A stretch of 64,000 nt of DNA from JAHIKV01 sp965195225 (GTDB lineage: Bacteria > Planctomycetota > Planctomycetia > Pirellulales > Thermoguttaceae). The stretch lies in NCBI GenBank assembly GCA_965195225.1, contig CBDAFL010000085.1, positions 1-64,000 on the forward strand, written 5' to 3'. Positions 33,550 through 41,532 of the stretch are shown here, piece by piece. Both the position numbers and the translations under genes were made by a program. Numbering within the stretch: position 1 is the first letter of the stretch; every line of letters begins with the position of its first letter. Under the pieces are notes generated by a model, which saw only the letters and a program-made list of their open reading frames with translations, made no database searches and was not told the DNA's origin.

Positions 33550-35133
33550 ATGAGTTCGCTTAGCACTTTTCAACGCAAAATTATCTACGCGTTGGCGATC
33601 TTCTTTTTGCTGATCCCTTTGCTCTGGCTGAGCCGGCCGGCCACCATCGCCACCAAGGGATCTCCGGGTTCTCCCGGCGGAAAGCTTTCCCGGCTCCGCG
33701 ACGATTACGAGTTGAGCCAGGCGCAGATCGGCGATATCGACCCAACCAGCGTCACCGTCAAACTGGCCACGCTGGGGTTGCGGGGCGTGGCGGCCAATAT
33801 CCTCTGGGAAAAAGCCGCCGGCTACAAAATGAAAAAGGACTGGACCAATTTCGGCGCCACGTTGAACCAGATCACCAAGGTCCAACCCAATTTCATCAAC
33901 GTCTGGAGCAATCAGGCCTGGAACCTCTCCTACAACATCTCGGTCGAGTTCGACGACTTCCGCGAACGCTACCGTTGGGTCATGAAGGGGATCGATTTCC
34001 TCGAAGAGGGCACCAAATACAACAAGCGCGAGCCGCGGCTGCTGTGGGACATGGGCTGGATGACCTCGCAAAAGATCGGCAAAGCCGATGAGAAAAAGCA
34101 ATTCCGCAAATTGTTCAAGGAAGACGACGACTACCACGACCGCTTTAATCGGCCGACCGTCCTGCGCGACAACTGGCTGGTGGGCAAGTGGTGGTATGAG
34201 AAGGCGATCGAGATGGTGAACAATCTCGGCGTGAGCATGATGGGCAAAAGCCCGTTGATCTACCGCTCCAGCGCCCCGATGTGTCAGATGAGCTACGCCG
34301 AGGGCCTGGAAACGGACGGCACCTTCGGCGAGAAGGCCAAGGCGGCGTGGAACGAGGCCGCCAAATATTGGCAACGCTACGCCTCGGAGGACATACCCAC
34401 CTCTTACCGGCGCGAGGACAGCCTCAACGAACCCGTGATAATCCGCCTGGACGATAAGGAGTTGGAGGAGAAAACCGCCCGCGATCTGTTGGCCCAACTC
34501 GACGCGCTTCAGCCGGGGCTACGCGAAAAAATCGTCGCCGAGAAGAGGGCCGCACTGACCGATAGCCAGCGCGAAGCCCTCGATACCCCGCCTGAAAAGC
34601 GGACCGGCAAGCAATTTGAGCTCGCCTCGGAAGCGGAGGGCGCCATTGCGGTCACGCACAACGAGGTCGCACGCCGGATCACCGACCCAAAACAAAAAAA
34701 AGCCCTCGAACTGGCCAAGAAGATCGCCAAACACGAACAACTCGCCACCTACATCAGCCGATACCGCAACATCGTGAACTTCGATTACTGGAAGAAGCGG
34801 GCCGAGATCGAGCAAAACTCCGAGATGCTAGACGCCCGGAAATTCATCTTCCAAGGCGATCGGGCCTTCTCCGAGGGGTCGCTGATCGCTGCCCGCGACG
34901 CCTACCGCGAGGGCATGGCGGAGTGGCGCAAGGTACTCGACGCCAACCCGGAACTCGTCTCCGACCAAACGCTCGGCGAGTACTTGCTGGAAGTAATCAA
35001 GCGCTACCGTCGCATCCTCAGCCAACTTGACGATCCCTTCCCCAAGAAGTTTATTCTTCAGGACGTGATCGACGTCCAACGGGAGCAGTACGGCGCGTCT
35101 CCGCAGACCGAGCAAAAGCAAGAGAAAAAGTGA
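33550..35133 (+). CDS. membrane-anchored TPR-like protein of the ABC operon
   Basis: A 527-residue protein with one N-terminal membrane helix (KIIYALAIFFLLIPLLWLS) and a long helical exterior domain. Helix pairs such as LGLRGVAANILWEKAAGYKM and NFGATLNQITKVQPNFINVW look like TPR repeats, and GDRAFSEGSLIAARDAYREG near residue 445 is close to the TPR consensus. I know this gene as a constant companion of the ABC ATPase/permease pair in Planctomycetes, but no function is established. GAGGTGG precedes the ATG at 33550; the in-frame start 27 bases upstream lacks a site. Confidence 0.75.
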   Translation: MSSLSTFQRKIIYALAIFFLLIPLLWLSRPATIATKGSPGSPGGKLSRLRDDYELSQAQIGDIDPTSVTVKLATLGLRGVAANILWEKAAGYKMKKDWTNFGATLNQITKVQPNFINVWSNQAWNLSYNISVEFDDFRERYRWVMKGIDFLEEGTKYNKREPRLLWDMGWMTSQKIGKADEKKQFRKLFKEDDDYHDRFNRPTVLRDNWLVGKWWYEKAIEMVNNLGVSMMGKSPLIYRSSAPMCQMSYAEGLETDGTFGEKAKAAWNEAAKYWQRYASEDIPTSYRREDSLNEPVIIRLDDKELEEKTARDLLAQLDALQPGLREKIVAEKRAALTDSQREALDTPPEKRTGKQFELASEAEGAIAVTHNEVARRITDPKQKKALELAKKIAKHEQLATYISRYRNIVNFDYWKKRAEIEQNSEMLDARKFIFQGDRAFSEGSLIAARDAYREGMAEWRKVLDANPELVSDQTLGEYLLEVIKRYRRILSQLDDPFPKKFILQDVIDVQREQYGASPQTEQKQEKK

Positions 35134-35179
35134 TTGAGCGGTGGTATGCCTGCTTAGTCTTGGCAATCAGCGTTCTTAC

Positions 35180-35263
35180 GGCCGAGTGGCGGAATGGCAG
35201 ACGCTCGGGATTTAAAATCCCGTGGGCTTAACGCTCGTGCGGGTTCGAATCCCGCCTCGGCCA
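35180..35263 (+). tRNA. tRNA-Leu (anticodon TAA)
   Basis: An 84-base cloverleaf with a long variable arm. Acceptor stem GGCCGAG pairs with CTCGGCC, discriminator A, anticodon stem CGGGA/TCCCG around TTTAAAA (anticodon TAA), variable arm GGGCTTAACGCTC, T arm GCGGG TTCGAAT CCCGC. The 3' CCA is not encoded. It reads UUA codons. Confidence 0.97.
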
Positions 35264-35300
35264 CATACCGGCAACAAACCTCCGGCTTAACCCCAACACC

Positions 35301-36902
35301 ATGTCCCCAGACGTTCCCCGATACCTCGTTCCGTTCCATACCAAACACGTGCCGCATTTTTTTGCCGACGTGCTGATCGTCGGTAGCGGTCTGGCGGGTT
35401 TGCGGGCGGCGCTGGCCGTCGATCCGGGGCTGTCGGTGGTGGTGGTCGCCAAACAGGGTGTGGAACATTCCAACAGCAGCCTCGCCCAGGGGGGTATCGC
35501 CGCCACGCTCGACGCGGAAGACAGTTTCGAGGAGCACGGCGCCGACACGTTACGGGCCGGGGTCTCGCTCTGCGATCCGGCGGTGGTCGAGCAAGTGGTC
35601 CGAGAGGCTCCCGCTCATATCGAGGAATTGATCCGCTGGGGCGTGCGGTTCGATCGGGAAGGGGATCGACTGGCGCTGGCACGCGAGGGAGGACATGGGA
35701 AACAACGCATTGTCCACGCCCTGGGCGACGCGTCGGGTAAGGAGATCATGCGGGCGATGATCTGCCGCGCGCGGGAAACAGCCAACATCGAAATCTGGGA
35801 AAACACCTTCACGCTCGATCTGTTGACGCTCGACGGCGTCTGCCGCGGCACGCTGGTTTGGAACGAGCGGCACGGAAAAACCATGGTCTGGGCCAAACAG
35901 ACGGTTTTGGCCACCGGCGGGGCCGGGCAACTATATCGAGAGACCACCAATCCCGCGGTGGCCACCGCCGACGGAATGGCACTGGCATACCGCGCGGGGG
36001 CCGAGCTGCGAGACGTCGAGTTCATGCAGTTCCATCCGACTGTGCTTTACATCGCCGGGGGTAGCCGCAGCCTGATCAGCGAGGCGGTCCGGGGCGAAGG
36101 GGCCTGGCTGGTCGATCGTCACGGCCGCCGATTCATGCCCGACTACGATCCCCGTGGAGAACTGGCCCCACGCGACGTGGTTAGCCTGGCGATCGTCGAT
36201 CAGATGGAGAAGACGCGGCATCCGAACGTATTCCTCGATCTGAACCACCTCGATCCGGCGAAGGTCCGCGAGCGTTTTCCGAGCATCGCCGCCGTCTGCG
36301 CCGAGTTCAATCTGGATATCAGCCGCGATCGGATTCCGGTCCGGCCGGGGGCGCATTACATTATGGGCGGCATCTCGGTGGACATCGAAGGTCGCACGAC
36401 GATGCCCCGGCTTTGGGCGGCGGGAGAAGTCGCCGCCAGCGGATTTCATGGGGCCAACCGGCTGGCCTCGAACAGCCTGCTCGAAGCGGTGTTTTTCGGC
36501 GCTCATGCCGGCGGAGGGGCATCGAGGGAAGCCGCCGAATTGCACGACGACTTCACCGCCTCGGTCATCGAAAACCCACGCTCCGACGCGCCGGCCGAGC
36601 CGCTGAATCTGGCCGACATCCGCAACTCGCTGCAAAGCCTGATGTGGCGCAACGTGGGCGTCCGACGCAACGCCGAGGATTTGGAAGAGGCCCAGGACAC
36701 GATCGACCATTGGTCGCGTTACGTGCTGCCACGTCAGTTGTCCGATCCGGCGGGCTGGGAGTTGCAGAACATGCTCTCCGCGGCGCGGCTGATGATCCGT
36801 GCGGCGTTGGAGCGGGAAGAGTCCCGTGGGGTGCATTTTCGCGGCGACTTTCCCCGGATCGACGACGCCCGCTGGCGCCGCCACATCGCCTTCCGCCGCT
36901 AA
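35301..36902 (+). CDS. nadB: L-aspartate oxidase
   Basis: A 533-residue flavoprotein that oxidises aspartate to iminoaspartate, first step of de novo NAD synthesis. FAD-binding VLIVGSGLAGLRAAL, SSLAQGGIAA (NadB signature), REGGHGKQRIVHALGD, QFHPTVLYI, HYIMGGISVDIEGRT and GANRLASNSLLEA are all present; the succinate-dehydrogenase-type C-terminal helical domain follows. Length is normal. nadA and nadC are not adjacent. The ATG lies 38 bases after tRNA-Leu, without a strong ribosome site; a common leader with the tRNA is possible. Confidence 0.96.
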   Translation: MSPDVPRYLVPFHTKHVPHFFADVLIVGSGLAGLRAALAVDPGLSVVVVAKQGVEHSNSSLAQGGIAATLDAEDSFEEHGADTLRAGVSLCDPAVVEQVVREAPAHIEELIRWGVRFDREGDRLALAREGGHGKQRIVHALGDASGKEIMRAMICRARETANIEIWENTFTLDLLTLDGVCRGTLVWNERHGKTMVWAKQTVLATGGAGQLYRETTNPAVATADGMALAYRAGAELRDVEFMQFHPTVLYIAGGSRSLISEAVRGEGAWLVDRHGRRFMPDYDPRGELAPRDVVSLAIVDQMEKTRHPNVFLDLNHLDPAKVRERFPSIAAVCAEFNLDISRDRIPVRPGAHYIMGGISVDIEGRTTMPRLWAAGEVAASGFHGANRLASNSLLEAVFFGAHAGGGASREAAELHDDFTASVIENPRSDAPAEPLNLADIRNSLQSLMWRNVGVRRNAEDLEEAQDTIDHWSRYVLPRQLSDPAGWELQNMLSAARLMIRAALEREESRGVHFRGDFPRIDDARWRRHIAFRR

Positions 36903-36918
36903 CAACGTGTTTTGAAAT

Positions 36919-36960
36919 GTCTCCCCTCTCCCTTTGGGAGAGGGGGCCGGGGGTGAGGGC
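36919..36960. repeat. CTCTCCCTTTGGGAGAG palindrome
   Basis: Intergenic copy of the element found in coding regions at 22175 and 28062, 16 bases after the nadB stop. Confidence 0.9.
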
Positions 36961-37015
36961 AGTGCGGATATCACTGTAATTCCACTGGTTTTCCGGCGGA
37001 TGGCCCTCACCCTAA

Positions 37016-37143
37016 CAGCCCGTTGGAAAAAGTCGGTTTTCGAGAGTTCGGGCGCCACTGCTGGCTTGTCCAGCAGTGTTTCCCGGGGGTTTCTTCCCGC
37101 ACTGCTGGGCAAGCCAGCAGTGGCGCCCTTTTTCAACGGGCTG
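37016..37143. repeat. MITE-like palindrome with CAGCCCGTTG ends and a different core
   Basis: Outer arms CAGCCCGTTGGAAAAAG (37016-37032) and CTTTTTCAACGGGCTG (37128-37143), same as 4611-4694, but the inner hairpin is GGGCGCCACTGCTGGCTTG / CAAGCCAGCAGTGGCGCCC. So ends and cores are exchangeable. Confidence 0.9.
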
Positions 37144-37187
37144 CTAAATTGCGTTTTCTTCTAGCCCATTCCCCGGACACCGTCAAT

Positions 37188-38000
37188 TTAACCACGCAGC
37201 GCCATCCAGAGAACCACACTGCCCACTACCAGCCGATACCAGGCGAACGGGACGAGTGTGTGGCGGCCGAGAAAATGAATGAAGGACTTCACCGCCACCC
37301 AGGCGGAAATGAACGAGACGATGAATCCGATCGCCAATATCTGAAATTGCGCGGCCTCCAGGATCGTGTAGCTCTTGTAAAACTCGTAGAGCGTCGCGGC
37401 GACCATGATCGGCACGGCGGCGAAGAAGGAGTATTCGGTGGCCGCTTTCCGATCGACGCCCACTATCATGCCGCCGAGAATGGTAGAGGCCGACCGCGAC
37501 ATGCCCGGCCATAGAGAGAAACATTGGAACATACCGATCGCCAAGGCTTCTTTCCAAGTGAGTGCATCGACGCTTTCGACCCGGGGTTGCGGACGAAAAC
37601 GCTCGACCGCCAAAATCCATAGGGCGCCGACGATCAACGCGATGGAGACGGTCGTGTTGTTGAACAAGTGCTTTTGAATGGATTCGCGTGCGAACAGCGC
37701 GACGATCGAGGCGGGGATGGAGGTAATCGCCAGCAGCCCGAGGCCGCGGAGGCCGGTCAGTCCGCGGTTGTCTCTGAAGCGGAGCAGGCCGGTGAAGCGA
37801 TTGGGGTAAGCGGCCACCACCGCCAGGATCGCTCCGAGTTGGATGACCACTTTGAAGGCGTCGGCCGCGTCCTTTGGCATCATGCTATCGAAGCCGGAGA
37901 ACTGGCCGGCAATGATCAGATGTCCGGTGGACGAGATGGGCAGGAACTCGGTCAGCCCCTCCACTATGCCCATCAATGCCGCTAAAAGTTCTTCTTTCAT
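37188..38000 (-). CDS. uppP: undecaprenyl-diphosphatase
   Basis: A 270-residue polytopic enzyme (BacA/UppP), which dephosphorylates undecaprenyl diphosphate for the lipid-carrier cycle of cell-wall synthesis and confers bacitracin resistance when overproduced. Catalytic motifs: GIVEGLTEFLPISSTGHL (E/Q-rich and PISSTGH) and SLWPGMSRSASTILGG (PGxSRSGxT type). About eight membrane segments, normal length. Start at 38000 (KEELLAALMGIVEG) chosen because this is where the family begins; in-frame sequence upstream is Cys-rich and unrelated. Monocistronic, between two repeat clusters. Confidence 0.96.
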   Translation of the reverse strand: MKEELLAALMGIVEGLTEFLPISSTGHLIIAGQFSGFDSMMPKDAADAFKVVIQLGAILAVVAAYPNRFTGLLRFRDNRGLTGLRGLGLLAITSIPASIVALFARESIQKHLFNNTTVSIALIVGALWILAVERFRPQPRVESVDALTWKEALAIGMFQCFSLWPGMSRSASTILGGMIVGVDRKAATEYSFFAAVPIMVAATLYEFYKSYTILEAAQFQILAIGFIVSFISAWVAVKSFIHFLGRHTLVPFAWYRLVVGSVVLWMALRG

Positions 38001-38200
38001 CGGTAGTAGGCACCCACCTCTTCCGCAACAGAAACTACTTATCACGAAAATCGCCGCCAACCTAAAATATCAATCATACCAATCAAGCCGCCGAACAACC
38101 AGTGCGACGGCCGCTGGTGCGGATGTCGGTCGGGCCTATTGGTCCAGGCGGCGGCGCGGTATGATCGGAAGGGTAATCCCCTTGTTTTCAACGACATAGA

Positions 38201-38250
38201 AGTCCGTTGGAAAAGCCAAATGTTGGAGTGGCAGTTGTACTGCCGCCCAA
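38201..38250. repeat. partial copy of the AGCCCGTTGAAAAAG palindrome
   Basis: AGTCCGTTGGAAAAGCCA, then the decayed inner hairpin GTTGGAGTGGCAGT / ACTGCCGCCCAAAC. Half copy like 17713-17764, followed directly by a REP palindrome. Confidence 0.8.
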
Positions 38251-38258
38251 ACAAGCTT

Positions 38259-38288
38259 GCCCCGGGTGTATTCACCCGGGGCTAAATA
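38259..38288. repeat. REP palindrome, copy 2
   Basis: Reverse orientation: GCCCCGGGTGTATTCACCCG then GGGCTAAATA; perfect stem. Confidence 0.92.
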
Positions 38289-38306
38289 CGGATATTTCAA
38301 TTTCAA

Positions 38307-38344
38307 ACCACGCCCTTCGCTGCGCTCAGGGACGTGTTACCCTC
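38307..38344. repeat. half copy of the GTGGCACGTCCCTGAGCG inverted repeat
   Basis: CCACGCCCTTCGCTGCGCTC followed by AGGGACGTGTTACCC; only one arm. It ends about 30 bases before the Kelch-symporter gene, so this 370-base spacer is almost wholly repeats. Confidence 0.85.
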
Positions 38345-38371
38345 TGCGTGGGAACCAGTATCCGAAACAAC

Positions 38372-40936
38372 ATGCTGCAAACATCAGTTCTCCTGGCGTT
38401 GTCGATCCTTGGAGCGGGAGCGGGGTATTCGGCCGAGTCGAAGGCGCCGAACGACACCTTGTTTAGCTGGAGCCGCTTGCCCGACCTGCCGGACGCGATC
38501 GGCGTGGCCGGCCCTTACGCGGGCATCTCCGGCGGCTCGCTGATCGTCGCCGGCGGCGCGAATTTCCCTCGAGGCATGCCCTGGGAGGGAGGCAAAAAGG
38601 TCTGGCACGATCGCATCTACGTGCTGGATCGGCCCGACGGCAAGTGGATAACCTGCGACGCCCGGCTGCCGCGACCGCTTGGCTACGGCGTGTCGCTGTC
38701 GCTTGGCGACGGCGTTTTCTGCATCGGCGGTGGCGACGCGGAAAGACACTACACCGAATCTTTTCTGCTCCGCCGGATCGACGGCAAGATTACGTTTGCC
38801 GATTTGCCCCCCCTGCCCCGGCCCGCGGCCTTTGCCTGCGGCGCGATTCTGGAGCAGACGATCTACGTGGCCGGTGGTCTGGAGCAACCGGACGCGGTCG
38901 AGACCTTGAAGACGTTTTGGAAACTCGATGTTGACCGGCCGCGGGAACAATGGAAGTGGGAAGAGTTGGAGCCGTGGCCCGGCCGGGGGCGAATGTTGGC
39001 CGTGGCTGGAGTGCAGGACGGGGCGTTCTTTCTGATCGGTGGCGTGGACTTGGCGCCCGATCCGAGCGGCGGAAAGCCGCGTCGCGTCCCCTTGGAAAAC
39101 GCTTACCGATACACACCGGGGAAAGGTTGGCGGGAGATCGCTCCGCCGCCGCAGTTCGTGTCGGCCTCGCCCTCGCCGGCGATCCCCTTGGGCCAATCGC
39201 ACCTGGCCGTCCTCGGCGGCGACGACGGTTCGCACTGGCATCTGACGGCCGGTCCTTCCCATCCGGGCTTCTGCCGCGAGGTGTTGGTTTACGGGACGAT
39301 CACCGACGCATGGGCATCGATGGGACGGATATCCAATCCGCGGGTTACCGCGCCGACGGTGGCGTGGGACGGAGGCTTCGTCGTCCCCAGCGGCGAAGTA
39401 CGCCCGGGAGTGCGTTCGCCCCGGGTCGATCTCCTTCGGCCCGTAACCCACCACACCCCGTTCGGTTGGCTCAACTACCTGGCCTTGATCGGCTATCTGG
39501 CCTGCGTGGTGGTGGTCGGCTGCTGGTTTTCGCGGAGGAATAAGAACACCAACGATTTCTTTCGCGGCGGCCAGCGCGTCCCCTGGTGGGCGGCCGGCAT
39601 GAGCATCTACGCCACAATGCTCAGTTCCATAACGTACATGGCCGTGCCCGCCAAGGTCTACGCCACCGATTGGGCCTACTACTTCAACGCCTTGGCCATC
39701 TTGCTGGCGGCCCCGGTGGTGATAATCTTTTATTTGCCGTTTTTCCGCGGGCTGGACGTCACTTCGGCCTACGAGTATTTGGAGAAGCGGTTCAATTTGG
39801 CGGTGCGCTGGTTCGGCAGCGTTTCGTTCATCGTCCTTCAGCTTGGCCGGGGGGCCATCGTTCTCTACCTGCCGGCCCTGGCGCTGGCCACGGTCAGCTC
39901 GTTGGACATCTATGTCTGCATCCTGCTGATGAGCGTGTTGTGCATTTTGTACACCGTGTTCGGCGGGATCGAGGCGGTGATCTGGACCGACGTGATCCAA
40001 ACCATCGTATTGCTTATCGGTGCCCTGTTGACGCTGATCGTCATCGTGGCTCAAACTGACGGCGGACTGTCGGGGCTGATCGACGTGGCGCACGCAAACG
40101 GAAAATTCTTTGAAGACGTAGACTGGGGCTGGGACACCACGGCCGCCACGGTGTGGGTCATTCTGCTGGGTAGCATTATTGCAAACATCGCCAGTTACAC
40201 GGCCAGCCAGGACGTGGTGCAACGGTACCTGACCACCAAGGACACCAGACGCGCAGCGCGGGCGATATGGACGAACGGCCTGATGGCGCTCCCCTCCTGC
40301 GCGCTGTTTTTTGCCGTCGGCACGGCGTTGTTCGTCTATTTCAAAGCACACCCGCGGCAGATCGACCCGAACATGGCGACCGACGCCGTGTTTCCGCTGT
40401 TCATCATCAAACAAATGCCGGCGGGAGTCGCGGGGCTGGTCATAGCCGGCATCTTCGCCGCCACTCAATCAACCCTGTCGAGCAGTCTGAACAGCGTGGC
40501 CACGTGCGTGGTGACCGATTTCTATCGCCGGATGAAACCGGCCGCTTCCGATCTTTCCAGCCTGCGGTTGGCCCGGGCGATCATCGTGGCGGTCGGTGCG
40601 GTCGTTACCTGCGTGGCCTGCGCGATGGCCAGCGCCGATATCCTTTCGCTGTGGGACAACTTCCTGGCGGTTCTGGGGCTAACCGTCGGGGTGTTGGGGG
40701 GGTTGTTCGCCCTGGGTATCTTCACCACGCGGGCCAATGCCCACGGAGCACTGTTCGGGGCCGTCGTCGGCGTGATCGTGCTTTGCCTCGTACAGCAACA
40801 CACGGAGGTCAGCTTCTTCCTTTACGCCGGCATCGGAATGATTACGTGCTTCGTTGTCGGATGGATCGCCAGTTGGTGTTTCGGCGCCAAACCCACCAAT
40901 CTGGCAGGTTTGACCCGGGCAACAAGAGATTCGTAG
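38372..40936 (+). CDS. Kelch beta-propeller (sialic-acid-mutarotase-like) fused to a sodium:solute symporter
   Basis: An 854-residue fusion. Residues 1-25 form a signal peptide (LQTSVLLALSILGAGAGYSA); 30-355 a Kelch propeller with repeats such as GGSLIVAGGANFP, GDGVFCIGGGDAE, EQTIYVAGGLEQ, DGAFFLIGGVD and QSHLAVLGGDDG, similar to NanM-type N-acetylneuraminate mutarotases; 370-850 a solute:sodium symporter with about 13 helices (FRGGQRVPWWAAGMSIYATM, FGGIEAVIWTDVIQT, ASQDVVQRYLTTKDTRRA). The sensible reading is that the exported propeller converts the anomer or binds the sugar that the symporter imports, probably sialic acid or a related sugar. Substrate is inference. No nan catabolic genes are adjacent. 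ATG at 38372 starts the signal peptide. Confidence 0.9.
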   Translation: MLQTSVLLALSILGAGAGYSAESKAPNDTLFSWSRLPDLPDAIGVAGPYAGISGGSLIVAGGANFPRGMPWEGGKKVWHDRIYVLDRPDGKWITCDARLPRPLGYGVSLSLGDGVFCIGGGDAERHYTESFLLRRIDGKITFADLPPLPRPAAFACGAILEQTIYVAGGLEQPDAVETLKTFWKLDVDRPREQWKWEELEPWPGRGRMLAVAGVQDGAFFLIGGVDLAPDPSGGKPRRVPLENAYRYTPGKGWREIAPPPQFVSASPSPAIPLGQSHLAVLGGDDGSHWHLTAGPSHPGFCREVLVYGTITDAWASMGRISNPRVTAPTVAWDGGFVVPSGEVRPGVRSPRVDLLRPVTHHTPFGWLNYLALIGYLACVVVVGCWFSRRNKNTNDFFRGGQRVPWWAAGMSIYATMLSSITYMAVPAKVYATDWAYYFNALAILLAAPVVIIFYLPFFRGLDVTSAYEYLEKRFNLAVRWFGSVSFIVLQLGRGAIVLYLPALALATVSSLDIYVCILLMSVLCILYTVFGGIEAVIWTDVIQTIVLLIGALLTLIVIVAQTDGGLSGLIDVAHANGKFFEDVDWGWDTTAATVWVILLGSIIANIASYTASQDVVQRYLTTKDTRRAARAIWTNGLMALPSCALFFAVGTALFVYFKAHPRQIDPNMATDAVFPLFIIKQMPAGVAGLVIAGIFAATQSTLSSSLNSVATCVVTDFYRRMKPAASDLSSLRLARAIIVAVGAVVTCVACAMASADILSLWDNFLAVLGLTVGVLGGLFALGIFTTRANAHGALFGAVVGVIVLCLVQQHTEVSFFLYAGIGMITCFVVGWIASWCFGAKPTNLAGLTRATRDS

Positions 40937-40967
40937 TAGGCCGGATCACTCCTCGACACATTAGTGC

Positions 40968-40996
40968 TTTCCAACGCCCCTGTGGGAAGGTATAAT
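40968..40996 (+). promoter_or_regulatory. promoter of the tmRNA gene
   Basis: TTTCCA (40968-40973), 17-base spacer, perfect TATAAT (40991-40996), about 31 bases before the mature 5' end of tmRNA. Confidence 0.65.
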
Positions 40997-41027
40997 AACT
41001 GTTGACCGGTCCGTTGTTTGACCGCTT

Positions 41028-41386
41028 GGGGGCGAACTGGATTCGACCGGGCGATGGAAGTGTAGGTGGCGTGCCGTGGTTGGTCAGCAGGCCACGTAAA
41101 AAGCCGACCAAAAAACTTAATTGCCGAGTCTAATCTCGCAATGGCCGCCTAGAGATAGGTTGCCCCGGCTGAGGGCCTTCGCCGGAGAGGTCCGACTGCC
41201 GGCCACAATTCCGGATCGTCCTGGGTCACTGTTGGGCACGCCTGGGATTAAATTAGTTCCCGACTAGCTGCTCATTCACCCCGTCGGTTGGGGGTTTTTG
41301 CGGCGAAGGCGTAAATCATCCGACTACGCACGTAGAAGCATGCACGGAAACGTCGCGGGACGCGGGTTCGATTCCCGCCGCCTCCA
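41028..41386 (+). ncRNA. ssrA: transfer-messenger RNA (tmRNA)
   Basis: One-piece tmRNA of about 359 bases for ribosome rescue with SmpB. The 5' end GGGGGCGAACTGGATTCGAC pairs with the 3' end CGCCTCC (41379-41385), with A at 41386; the T arm is GCGGG TTCGATT CCCGC. The segment GCCACGTAAAAAGCCG is shared with the E. coli molecule and positions the resume codon at GCC 41123; the tag then reads A-E-S-N-L-A-M-A-A and ends with TAG at 41150-41152. A pseudoknot with CCCC...GGGGGTTTTT near 41279-41300 is part of the RNA. 3' CCA is not encoded. Confidence 0.96.
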
Positions 41387-41412
41387 CATGTACCGTTGTA
41401 CACTTACGCATA

Positions 41413-41445
41413 CCCTCGCATTTTTCGGTAAATGCGGGGGTTTTT
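41413..41445 (+). terminator. intrinsic terminator of tmRNA
   Basis: Stem CCCTCGCATTT / AAATGCGGGGG with loop TTCGGT, followed by TTTTTC. Confidence 0.85.
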
Positions 41446-41532
41446 CTTTTCGCACCACTCGGGGGCAATCGACAACAGTGTGTCAGGTGGGGCAGACAAG
41501 AATGTCTGCCCCACTATGGTGAGAAATGCGGC

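Noticed and set aside
38384..40468. Very long open frame antisense to the Kelch-symporter gene
   Set aside because: It is a shadow: the plus-strand frame shows conserved Kelch and symporter motifs and the antisense translation shows none. High GC makes stop-free shadow frames common here.
41270..41305. Terminator at CCCCGTCGGTTGGGGGTTTTT
   Set aside because: It lies inside tmRNA upstream of the 3' tRNA-like domain; it is a tmRNA pseudoknot. The real terminator is at 41413-41445.
41028..41532. Integrated genetic element at the tmRNA 3' end
   Set aside because: tmRNA genes are common integration sites, but no integrase and no direct repeat of the 3' end is seen downstream.
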